DNA from: a bacterium
Lineage (GTDB): Bacteria > Fidelibacterota > Marinisomatia > Marinisomatales > JAHJCW01
Direction: 5' to 3'
Assembly: GCA_018812885.1 (NCBI GenBank)
Contig: JAHJCW010000239.1
Coordinates: 1-6,447 of the forward strand
DNA length: 6,447 nt
Part shown: in pieces, positions 1-6,447 of the stretch
Numbering within the stretch: the stretch's first letter is position 1
How the letters are laid out: each line of letters begins with the position of its first letter
Notes under the pieces: generated by a model
The model's input: the letters and a program-made list of their open reading frames with translations, nothing else
Told to the model about the DNA's origin: nothing
Database searches by the model: none
Position numbers and translations under genes: made by a program

Positions 1-1820
1 ATGTTGTCGCAGGTCTTCGTACACCACTTCCGCTAAATGAATCCACCAAAGCACCTGATGATAAATCTGAATCTTTAGAAACGGCATTTCCAAAGTTATA
101 TAAAGACTTAGATGCAATTCGTTTAAATCTTGAAAAGCATTGCACTGATATGCAGGATATCGAATTTACCATTCAAGAAGGCCGCTTGTGGATGCTGCAA
201 ACACGCATTGGCAAGCGCAACGGTCAATCGGCTATTAAGATGGCGGTTGATATGGTACATGAAGGATTGATCGATAAAAATGAAGCTTTAATGCGCGTTC
301 TACCAAGCCAGTTAGATGAACTCTTACATCCTATGGTTGATCCGGAAGAAGAACGGAAGGTATCGCCCTTGGCGAAAGGATTACCAGCCGGACCCGGTGG
401 CGCTACCGGACAAATCGTTTTTACCGCTGATGACGCAGAAGAACAAGCAGGGCAAGGTAAAAAAGTAATTTTAGTGCGCGACGAAACATCGCCGGAGGAC
501 GTACACGGTATGCATGCCGCAGTTGCGATTTTAACATCAAAGGGTGGCATGACAAGCCACGCTGCATTAGTCGCTCGTGGATGGGGTAAATGCTGCATCG
601 TAGGTTGTGAATCTTTGCATATTTCCGCAAAAAACAAAACTCTTGAAGTCGGTGATAAAAAATACAGAGAAGGTGATTGGTTAACACTGAACGGAACTGT
701 CGGAAAAGTTTATGTAGGAAAAATCCCGCTTAAGGACGCCAATCCGGATTCAAATCAGGAATATGCAGAATTAATGAAATGGGCTGATAATGTACGCAGG
801 CTTGGGGTCAGAACTAACGCTGACCGTCCGGAAGATGCTGTTTTGGCGCGCAAATTCGGCGCGAAAGGTATCGGCTTATGCCGCACAGAACATATGTTCT
901 TTGATCCGCAAAGAATTTTAGCTATCCGTAAAATGATTTTAGCTAAATCTGAAAAAGAGCGCCGTGCAGCTGTTATGGAATTATTACCGTATCAAAAGGC
1001 TGATTTTAAAGGCATTTTGGATGCTATGCACGATTTGCCGGTAACGATTCGCTTACTGGATCCCCCCTTACATGAGTTTATTTCCCTTGATGATGATGGA
1101 CTTGCGGAATTAGCAACAGAATTGAACGTGGAGCGCAAGGAAATTCAGAAACGAATTGACGAACTACATGAATTCAATCCAATGCTTGGGCATCGCGGCT
1201 GTCGTTTAGGTATTGCCTATCCCGAAATAACTGAAATGCAGGCACGTGCAATTTTGGAAGCCGCAGCCGAATTGACTAAAGAAGGCAAATCTGTTCATCC
1301 GGAAATTATGATCCCATTGGTTGGCTCACTTGCTGAATATAAGAATCAGGAGGCAATTGTACGCACTGTTGCTGAAAAAGTGATGACAGAACAAAATGTG
1401 AAATTTAAATACTTGGTTGGTACTATGATTGAGCTTCCGCGTGCCTGCTTGGTTGCTGATGAAATCGCACAGTCGGCAGAATTCTTTAGTTTTGGAACTA
1501 ACGACTTAACTCAAACTACTTACGGCTTTAGCCGTGATGATATTGGCGGGTTTTTACCGGTGTATTTAGAGGAAAAAATTCTACCGGTCGATCCATTCCA
1601 AAGCATTGACCAAAGCGGTGTGGGGCAATTAGTGGAAATGGCCGTTAAAAAAGGTCGTTCGGTGCAACCGAAGATCAAACTTGGCATTTGTGGAGAACAT
1701 GGTGGCGACCCTGAAAGCATTTACTTTTTCCACAATGTGGGCTTAGATTACGTAAGCTGTTCGCCATTCCGAGTTCCGGTTGCAAGATTAGCTGCAGCAA
1801 GAGCTGTGTTAATAAAATAA
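1..1820 (+). CDS. ppdK: pyruvate, phosphate dikinase, C-terminal ~605 residues (5' partial)
   Basis: Interconverts pyruvate + ATP + Pi and PEP + AMP + PPi in the cytoplasm. The reading frame is open from the window edge (first whole codon at 3) and already reads VVAGLRTPLPL, a piece of the ATP-grasp domain, so the ATG at 150 is internal (HCTDMQDIEFT). The domains run in order. The end of the nucleotide-binding domain includes LWMLQTR. The swivelling phosphohistidine domain has GGMTSHAALVARG, with the catalytic His codon at 558-560. The PEP/pyruvate TIM barrel has GLCRTEHMFF, RLLDPPLHEF, GHRGCRLG, GTMIELPRA and FSFGTNDLTQ, with the catalytic Cys of GICGEHGG at 1689-1691. His and Cys are 377 residues apart; in the Clostridium symbiosum enzyme as I recall it (His455, Cys831) the spacing is 376, so about 270 residues are missing and the full protein would be about 875. 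All key residues visible are intact. The gene converges on the restriction-modification operon and ends shortly before a hairpin terminator. Confidence 0.97.
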   Translation, partial: VVAGLRTPLPLNESTKAPDDKSESLETAFPKLYKDLDAIRLNLEKHCTDMQDIEFTIQEGRLWMLQTRIGKRNGQSAIKMAVDMVHEGLIDKNEALMRVLPSQLDELLHPMVDPEEERKVSPLAKGLPAGPGGATGQIVFTADDAEEQAGQGKKVILVRDETSPEDVHGMHAAVAILTSKGGMTSHAALVARGWGKCCIVGCESLHISAKNKTLEVGDKKYREGDWLTLNGTVGKVYVGKIPLKDANPDSNQEYAELMKWADNVRRLGVRTNADRPEDAVLARKFGAKGIGLCRTEHMFFDPQRILAIRKMILAKSEKERRAAVMELLPYQKADFKGILDAMHDLPVTIRLLDPPLHEFISLDDDGLAELATELNVERKEIQKRIDELHEFNPMLGHRGCRLGIAYPEITEMQARAILEAAAELTKEGKSVHPEIMIPLVGSLAEYKNQEAIVRTVAEKVMTEQNVKFKYLVGTMIELPRACLVADEIAQSAEFFSFGTNDLTQTTYGFSRDDIGGFLPVYLEEKILPVDPFQSIDQSGVGQLVEMAVKKGRSVQPKIKLGICGEHGGDPESIYFFHNVGLDYVSCSPFRVPVARLAAARAVLIK

Positions 1821-1831
1821 ATCTGTTTTTT

Positions 1832-1879
1832 TACCTCCCCTTTTCCCCTCCTAAATTAGGAGTGGATTGCAAGGTGGTA
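1832..1879. repeat. nested imperfect palindrome, REP/MITE-like
   Basis: The inner inverted repeat CTCCTAAATTAGGAG (1848-1862) pairs 7 bp around one central base. It is extended after one mismatch by CC/GG (1845-1846 with 1864-1865). An outer pair, TACCTCC (1832-1838) with GGTGGTA (1873-1879), matches at six of seven positions. This inner-plus-outer design, C-rich on the left arm and G-rich on the right, is typical of small dispersed intergenic repeats in bacteria. It starts 12 bases after the ppdK stop. Whether it is multicopy cannot be seen here. Confidence 0.5.
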
Positions 1880-1892
1880 TTATGATTTAATT

Positions 1893-1931
1893 AATAGAAA
1901 GAACCCCGCATTTTGCGGGGTTCTTTCTATT
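1893..1931. terminator. intrinsic terminator, probably bidirectional
   Basis: Arms 1893-1910 and 1914-1931 are perfectly complementary over 18 bp around a TTT loop. The core is GAACCCCGCA/TGCGGGGTTC. The outer part of the stem is A-rich on the left and T-rich on the right (TTCTTTCTATTT), so a U-rich 3' side forms whichever strand is transcribed. It lies 72 bases after the ppdK stop and is the best candidate for ending ppdK transcription. It could also catch read-through from the opposing operon. It lacks a long uninterrupted T tract beyond the stem. Confidence 0.85.
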
Positions 1932-1946
1932 TAAATGTATTAACAA

Positions 1947-2001
1947 TTCACCCCTTTGTGTCTCCCCTCGAGGGGAGATATTCGCAGGATAGTGGGGTGA
2001 A
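1947..2001. repeat. nested perfect palindrome, REP-like element
   Basis: An 18-base perfect palindrome, TCTCCCCTCGAGGGGAGA (1961-1978), sits inside a perfect 8-bp outer inverted repeat: TTCACCCC (1947-1954) and GGGGTGAA (1994-2001). The left spacer is 6 bases and the right spacer 15, so a cruciform or RNA hairpin would have an asymmetric internal loop. It is much more GC-rich than its surroundings. The architecture matches the element at 1832-1879, although the sequences differ. There is no transposase and no clear target-site duplication. Confidence 0.65.
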
Positions 2002-2081
2002 AGAAGCGTCCATTATAATTAATTTAAAGGAATTAGATTCTTCCCCAGCCTTGGCGGTGGGCATTTATTATAATAATATAA

Positions 2082-2102
2082 ATTCCGCACTAAATGTGGA
2101 AT
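2082..2102 (+). other. small 8-bp hairpin of unknown role
   Basis: ATTCCGCA (2082-2089) can pair with TGTGGAAT (2095-2102) around a 5-base loop, CTAAA. One G-U pair forms if the + strand is transcribed, whereas the - strand RNA would have an A-C mismatch at that position. No T tract follows, so a terminator is unlikely. It may be chance or the remains of a repeat. Confidence 0.25.
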
Positions 2103-2148
2103 GACAAATATAAAATTTTAAGGTTATCGGCGGTTTCTGCTATGTTTT

Positions 2149-2189
2149 AAAAACTACTAATTGCCCTCAAGGGGCTTTCAGCAGTTTTT
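2149..2189 (-). terminator. probable terminator of the R-M/HEPN operon
   Basis: Arms 2149-2166 and 2172-2189 fold around a 5-base loop. The GCCC/GGGC top (2163-2166 with 2172-2175) is separated by two T-T mismatches from a lower stem ending in AAAAACT/AGTTTTT. In the - strand RNA two positions become G-U pairs (opposite 2156/2182 and 2159/2179). In the + strand RNA they would be A-C mismatches, so the fold favours the - strand. The 3' side then ends in UUUUU. It starts 23 bases past the HEPN-gene stop at 2212, the right place to end the operon. The + strand also has T6 after the stem (2185-2190), so weak bidirectional use is possible. Confidence 0.7.
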
Positions 2190-2211
2190 TGAAATAAATA
2201 AAATTTTCAAC

Positions 2212-3639
2212 CTATATAAATTCAATTTTATCATTTTGTAGTGTTTTTTGAACAAAAGGATCTGGAATTTCATATTGATGTGTCCACCCTAACATTCTAA
2301 TTATAATTCGTTGTGTAATAGCTTTCAATCTATAGAGGTTTAAAATCAATTTTTCACTATCAATATCAATTGAGCTATGAATTAGATCATCTCTAACTTC
2401 AATAATTGTACGTAGATTGGCTTTACCTTTTGGATATAAGTCTTTTATTTCGATAGAATATTCCTTGTTTAATTCTTTCAATAATTTCAAAAAGGAATTT
2501 CTATAAACAACCTTTAGCTTTTGCTTGTAGCTGTTTTCATCGTAGTCACTGCCAAGTTTAGTTTTTAGGGTTGGTAATATTTCGTCTGTTATTTCTTGTT
2601 GCTTTTCTTTATCACATACAAAATCAATTGTGGGGTTTTTTGACATTGCATACATATCTTTTATTTTTTCCAGCGCTGTAAAATAATTAATATATGCAAC
2701 ATCCAAATTAGGTGCTGCTGAAGCAGTTAATAAATAATCAATTGGAGCCTTTAAGTCTATACCGTCTTTTTTCAACTCTTTATATTTTGGCAAAGCATTC
2801 GAAACAAATTTCTCAATATTATTAGCGCCTATTAAAAAATTATCTTGGTCGCTTATTACAGGCTTCCGTTTAGAACTTCTATAGTAAAATAATTTTTCTT
2901 TACCGTTAAATAACTCATACGCGAACCATTGATTGTCATTGTTTTCCACAAAAGAAGCAATTAATAAGACTTCATTTAAAAATTTTATGTAAACAGAATC
3001 TATATCCTCCGGTTTGTATGTTGTTTTATTAATTGTAAAAAGGATTGTTCGGGCAAACCTTGAAGTTCTAATTTTGTTTTTGTTTTCAAAGAAATAATAG
3101 TCTTCAAAATCAATATCTGCGTTTTTTAAATTTTGAAAATATTCTCTTTTTTTTCGTTTATTTTTTTCTACAGTCCCGTCCCATACATATTTAAATCTAC
3201 TATAAACCCTAAAACTCTCCATGCCTTCGTAATAAATTCGTATGTGAGTCTTGTCGCAATTAGTTTTCGAAGTAATTTTTACTTCTTTTAGAGAAAAAGT
3301 TGCTACAACTTGACAGCTCGCATTTGACGAGTCCTTAGATATTTCACTAATAAGTAATTTGTCTGAATATATTTTATAATAAGAATTGGTGTTTCTATCT
3401 GACTTTAAAGTACAATACTCCCCCATCACCAACATATTATCCAATTGTTTAAAAGTTTCGATGGGATTACCAAGAACTATACCCATTATTTTGCTTGGCT
3501 CACTTGCCTTAAACTCAATATATATATTAAGATTTGATAACTTTTCACCGTTTTTTGATTCTACACTACCCACAAAATAATACTGTTTGTAAAACGGTTT
3601 TTCATCAAATATCCCTTCTATTTTTCGCTCACCAACCAT
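2212..3639 (-). CDS. ApeA-like HEPN-domain protein, candidate defence ribonuclease
   Basis: A 475-residue protein with no signal peptide or membrane segment, so cytoplasmic. Residues 1 to about 270 look beta-rich, with alternating hydrophobic and charged stretches, and include a basic patch near 160-166 (NKRKKRE). Residues from about 300 on are helical: ALEKIKDMY (322-330), NSFLKLLKELNKEY (381-394), then the HEPN signature RDDLIH with R416 and H421 (R-x4-H), followed by an amphipathic helix to about 455. HEPN proteins with this motif are commonly metal-independent RNases in toxin-antitoxin and abortive-infection systems. A beta-rich N-terminal region plus a C-terminal HEPN domain resembles ApeA-type anti-phage proteins; that family call is from memory of the architecture, not a search. 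The start is the ATG directly after the TAA of the restriction-modification gene, with a strong Shine-Dalgarno 8 bases upstream, so it is probably co-translated. The gene is AT-rich (about 23-33% G+C in sampled lines), unlike ppdK, which suggests acquisition. Substrate and trigger are unknown. Confidence 0.72.
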   Translation of the reverse strand: MVGERKIEGIFDEKPFYKQYYFVGSVESKNGEKLSNLNIYIEFKASEPSKIMGIVLGNPIETFKQLDNMLVMGEYCTLKSDRNTNSYYKIYSDKLLISEISKDSSNASCQVVATFSLKEVKITSKTNCDKTHIRIYYEGMESFRVYSRFKYVWDGTVEKNKRKKREYFQNLKNADIDFEDYYFFENKNKIRTSRFARTILFTINKTTYKPEDIDSVYIKFLNEVLLIASFVENNDNQWFAYELFNGKEKLFYYRSSKRKPVISDQDNFLIGANNIEKFVSNALPKYKELKKDGIDLKAPIDYLLTASAAPNLDVAYINYFTALEKIKDMYAMSKNPTIDFVCDKEKQQEITDEILPTLKTKLGSDYDENSYKQKLKVVYRNSFLKLLKELNKEYSIEIKDLYPKGKANLRTIIEVRDDLIHSSIDIDSEKLILNLYRLKAITQRIIIRMLGWTHQYEIPDPFVQKTLQNDKIEFI

Positions 3640-6447
3640 TTACGCATCCTCCTCCACAATCTTAATTTCTTCATCTGTTAAATCATATAATTCATAAACC
3701 AATTTATCTATCTGTTTATCGGTTGCATCTATTTGGCGTTGGAGGATGGTACGATCATGATCTGTTTTGGCTTTTGGCAATGTTTGATAAAGCATTGTCA
3801 TGCTTTTCGACTTTTCTGTTATTTTTTTAACAGTACTGACATTTGCTGTTGTTATGTCTAACAAGGGTAAGTTCTTAATTTGGTCGCCTTTTATTTTAGG
3901 GAACGTTTTCTTTCTATCAGCCATTGTATTAGAAAAATAAAACATTGTTATTTTACTACACATTAATCCTAAATAATAATAAATATTGTTTTGGTTTTCT
4001 CTTGGTAAAAGTAGATAAATTGATTGATCAACAAAGAAGGATTCGTCATCACAACATGCATGAATTTTTGTTGCCCCCATAACTTGTCTTACTAAAATTT
4101 TTTGTCCTTTCTCAAATATTGACCGTTCTCTAAATGCTTGATTTGTATATTTTTTCTCTAACTTTTTATCATAACAAACCCAAAGTCCCTCGTAATCAAT
4201 TTTATATGGTTTTACATTTTTACCCAGTAAAAATTTTTCATATCTACTATCTACTTTAACATTAGTCACGAATTCTTTTCTTACCTTCATTCCGTTCTTT
4301 ACTGTAAATACTTTTTCCAATACAACTGCATTTAGATTAATCTTTTCAATTAAATCTATGATATTTGTTTTTAAACCTGTATTAAATTGATATTTAGAAA
4401 AATTCAAAAATTCTTCTTGATTGACTTTATTTGAGGGAGTAATAACATCTTTATAAATTTTTACGGGATGCTCTCCTATTGATACTTCATGTGAAAGTAA
4501 TTTTCCTTTATTTTTTGTAGCTACTAAAATAAAAGTATCAACAGATGCTTTCTTAAATACACCATCCTTTAAATCAACAATAACATTTATTAGTGTTTTG
4601 TTAAGTATAAACTCACGTAGTTTTGAATAATACAAATTCGTTAATAATCCGCTAGGTACAATAAAACTTAATTTTCCCTTTTCGCGAGTTATTTTTATAC
4701 CTCTTTCAATAAAGAGTGCAAATGTATCTGGTTGATACGACGCTGCTTCAAAGGCATTCGAAAAATATTCCTTTTGGTATAATTCAATCTGCTGACTTCT
4801 TACATACGGCGGATTTCCAATCACTGCATCAAAACCGCCTTTAGCAAATATTTTCGGAAATTCCGCTTCCCAATCAAAAACATTTATGCGATAACGTTCT
4901 TCATTATCCAAAAGGTTAATTTGCTGGTTGTCGTAAAAATCAGGTCCAATTAAGGAATTACCACATTTAATATTGTTGCCCAAATCCGGCAATGCTCTCT
5001 CGTTGAATAATTTGCGTTGTTGGTTAAGCGTTTCTTTAGATTCGCCTTCCAAAACCTTAAGCAATAAAGATAGTTTAGAAACTTCCACCGCTTGCGGGTC
5101 AATATCTACGCCGTAGATATTATTCAATAATATTTCTTTACGTTTTGCGGTGGTAAGCCGCCAATCATTAATTCCAGCTTTAAATACTGCCGGATTTTTG
5201 CCCTTACTATATTTTTCAGGTTCATTGGTGCTGTACCAATCACGATGCCAATCTAACAGATATTGATAAGCGCCTATTAAAAATGAACCGGAACCGCAAG
5301 CTGGGTCAAGAATTCTTAATTTAACAACTTGCTGTGGAGTTTTATCTTTTAAAAGTTCACCAACTGTATTTTTAACAATGTAGTCCACAATATAAGTTGG
5401 CGTGTAGTAAACTCCGCCGGCTTTGCGGACTTCGGGCTTTTCCTCAATCTTGGCGTGATGCCCCACAGTTAGACTAATGACTTTGCCTAAAAATTGTTCG
5501 TAAATGTGTCCTAATATATCCGCTGGTAAAACCGAAAACTCATAGGAGCTATCGGGATAATACAAATTTTTAACGATGTCTTTGATAACCTTGTCATCAA
5601 TGGTCAACTTGGTTGTTAGCTCATCGGCTGATCCCGCTCGGTCTTTCTCTTGGCGGAAATGGAACAATCCCGAGTTATATTTATCATCCGCTCGCCGATA
5701 TAAACCAACCAAGCCTTCATAAACATTTTCACTGTTTTTCAACGCTTGTAACTGTCCATAATCTTCCATACCGCGGTCTTCCGCGATACGTAAAAAGACA
5801 ATTCTGTCAATTGTTCGCGCTACTGCAAAATTTAACTCCCGTTGTGTCAAATCAGTATTACGCAAAGCGATATTTCTGGCAAGCATTTCCCGCCATGTTT
5901 CAATTTCTTTCAGAAAGGCATCGTCGACTTCCGCGGTTCCCCTTTTCTTTGTACTCGATTCAATATATTTATCAAACGAACCTTTATAAATAGCATCTTT
6001 AGAGAAAATTTCTGCAATTTCATCCCATTTCTCGATATAATCTTCAAAGGTGTAAAACATAACACGCCCAACCGATGCTTTGTCTGTTTTAAAAGGTCTG
6101 ATTCGACAATCATAAACTGCGAATTCCTCAAAATCAGTTAATATACTGAGTGGTAGTTTTGCCGACCACGCATAGCGTCTTAATTGAAAAGCCGGGTGAA
6201 TATCGTCTTTTATATTTACAGCCGGTTTTTTAGCTTCTACAAAGAATTTTTTTACACCGCCAATTCTAAAAGCATAATCGGGAGCTTTAGTTGCTGAACC
6301 TATTTTAATAGCATCTTCATGAATCACGTCTTTATAGGCTTCTGCATTTCCTGTTTTGTTAGCAATATCCCAGCCAAGTGCTTCGAAAAATGGATTTACA
6401 AATTCAATGCGGAGCATTTCCTCATTGTAAGTTTTTTTAAAGGTTTC
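3640..6447 (-). CDS. type IIG-like restriction-modification enzyme (nuclease-methyltransferase-specificity fusion), 5' partial
   Basis: A single polypeptide expected to methylate adenine at N6 and cut DNA. The frame is open to the right edge: ten codons before the Met at 6417 read ETFKKTYNEE and continue smoothly into LRIEFVNPFFEALGW. The true start is therefore probably outside, although GAGGAA does precede that ATG closely. Numbering from that Met: the N-terminal nuclease has P46-D47 and E61-A-K63 (PD-(D/E)XK); a helical connector follows at about 150-330 (IVFLRIAEDRG); methyltransferase motif X is GGVYYTP (334-340); motif I is DPACGSG (371-377) for AdoMet; the catalytic motif IV is NPPY (535-538). 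A TaqI/Eco57I-like recognition region (about 640-870; SVDTFILVATK) and a C-terminal helix (QIDKLVYELYDLTDEEI) follow. All motifs are intact and there is no frameshift. G+C falls from about 40-55% to 22-25% just after NPPY, suggesting a replaced specificity domain. The recognition sequence cannot be predicted. It is first in the visible operon and abuts the HEPN gene. Confidence 0.93.
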   Translation of the reverse strand, partial: ETFKKTYNEEMLRIEFVNPFFEALGWDIANKTGNAEAYKDVIHEDAIKIGSATKAPDYAFRIGGVKKFFVEAKKPAVNIKDDIHPAFQLRRYAWSAKLPLSILTDFEEFAVYDCRIRPFKTDKASVGRVMFYTFEDYIEKWDEIAEIFSKDAIYKGSFDKYIESSTKKRGTAEVDDAFLKEIETWREMLARNIALRNTDLTQRELNFAVARTIDRIVFLRIAEDRGMEDYGQLQALKNSENVYEGLVGLYRRADDKYNSGLFHFRQEKDRAGSADELTTKLTIDDKVIKDIVKNLYYPDSSYEFSVLPADILGHIYEQFLGKVISLTVGHHAKIEEKPEVRKAGGVYYTPTYIVDYIVKNTVGELLKDKTPQQVVKLRILDPACGSGSFLIGAYQYLLDWHRDWYSTNEPEKYSKGKNPAVFKAGINDWRLTTAKRKEILLNNIYGVDIDPQAVEVSKLSLLLKVLEGESKETLNQQRKLFNERALPDLGNNIKCGNSLIGPDFYDNQQINLLDNEERYRINVFDWEAEFPKIFAKGGFDAVIGNPPYVRSQQIELYQKEYFSNAFEAASYQPDTFALFIERGIKITREKGKLSFIVPSGLLTNLYYSKLREFILNKTLINVIVDLKDGVFKKASVDTFILVATKNKGKLLSHEVSIGEHPVKIYKDVITPSNKVNQEEFLNFSKYQFNTGLKTNIIDLIEKINLNAVVLEKVFTVKNGMKVRKEFVTNVKVDSRYEKFLLGKNVKPYKIDYEGLWVCYDKKLEKKYTNQAFRERSIFEKGQKILVRQVMGATKIHACCDDESFFVDQSIYLLLPRENQNNIYYYLGLMCSKITMFYFSNTMADRKKTFPKIKGDQIKNLPLLDITTANVSTVKKITEKSKSMTMLYQTLPKAKTDHDRTILQRQIDATDKQIDKLVYELYDLTDEEIKIVEEDA
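3648..3655 (-). promoter_or_regulatory. strong ribosome binding site inside the R-M gene
   Basis: Read on the - strand, GGAGGAGG lies within the last codons of the restriction-modification gene, 8 bases before the ATG at 3639-3637. It fixes the start of the HEPN gene. Together with the abutting TAAATG junction, it implies translational coupling or reinitiation. Confidence 0.85.

Larger units (their letters stand above)
1821..2211. other. convergent intergenic region rich in hairpins, no credible gene
   Basis: This 391-base gap separates the + strand ppdK stop from the - strand HEPN-gene stop. It holds, in order, an imperfect nested palindrome (1832-1879), a perfect terminator stem (1893-1931), a second nested palindrome (1947-2001), a GC-richer scrap around 2043-2061 with loosely complementary halves (possibly a decayed repeat), a short hairpin (2082-2102) and a second terminator-like hairpin (2149-2189). 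The bases between these are AT-rich. I see no ribosome binding site plus protein of believable composition, no tRNA-like fold and no convincing promoter. The region looks like a terminator zone colonised by repeats. Confidence 0.75.

Noticed and set aside
224..687. - strand open frames within ppdK
   Set aside because: They lie opposite the conserved phosphohistidine domain of ppdK. Their Cys/Ser/Pro-rich translations are typical of antisense shadows.
150..1820. ATG at 150 as the start of a shorter dikinase
   Set aside because: The frame upstream is open to the window edge and encodes recognisable dikinase sequence (VVAGLRTPLPL ... LEKHCTD), so this Met is internal.
2043..2061. CCCAGCC / GGCGGTGGG self-complementary scrap
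   Set aside because: The pairing needs a bulge and a two-base loop, too weak to call as a separate repeat. Noted only as a possible decayed element within the intergenic entry.
1913..2104. Small + strand open frame of 63 codons
   Set aside because: It begins inside the loop and right arm of the terminator, runs through the perfect palindrome and has no ribosome binding site. Its content is explained by the hairpins.
2121..2190. Possible CRISPR repeat or tracrRNA-like stretch (GTTTTAAAAACT near the hairpin)
   Set aside because: No second copy of any repeat unit, no spacers and no cas gene are visible. The hairpin is adequately explained as a terminator.
5613..6141. Open frames opposite and out of frame with the 5' part of the restriction-modification gene
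   Set aside because: They overlap a gene with clear nuclease motifs, have protein composition unlike a real gene and lack ribosome binding sites.

Overview
The window reads as a chromosomal stretch of a low-GC bacterium. Its housekeeping DNA is roughly 40-45% G+C by sampled hand counts. The lineage cannot be fixed from sequence alone. The single metabolic gene is a bacterial-type pyruvate, phosphate dikinase, an enzyme typical of PPi-dependent glycolysis or C4/C3 interconversion in many anaerobes and alphaproteobacteria. I do not assign a genus.

Layout: the left 1.8 kb holds the last ~605 codons of ppdK on the + strand; its 5' end lies outside the window. A 391-base gap (1821-2211) follows between converging genes. 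It carries two nested palindromic (REP-like) elements, a perfect 18-bp terminator hairpin between them, a small hairpin, and a second terminator-like hairpin that pairs best as minus-strand RNA. The rest of the window is a minus-strand defence operon. A large single-chain type IIG-like restriction-modification enzyme enters from the right edge (its start is outside the window). Without a single spacer base (TAA then ATG) it is followed by a 475-codon gene whose C-terminal helical region carries an R-x4-H motif (RDDLIH) of the HEPN ribonuclease superfamily.

How it may work together: the restriction-modification protein has a PD-(D/E)XK nuclease, an N6-adenine methyltransferase with DPACGSG and NPPY motifs, and a C-terminal target-recognition region. 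That should be enough for modification and restriction. The HEPN protein has a beta-rich N-terminal half and a helical HEPN-like C-terminal half, an arrangement that recalls ApeA-type anti-phage proteins. Its tight coupling to the restriction-modification gene suggests a two-layer defence: DNA cleavage, backed by an RNA-cleaving effector. This resembles the logic known for PrrC with EcoprrI, but here it is inference only.

The recognition region of the enzyme and the HEPN gene are strikingly AT-rich (about 22-33% G+C in sampled lines). The nuclease and methyltransferase core is about 40-55%. This points to mosaic origin and exchange of the specificity region.
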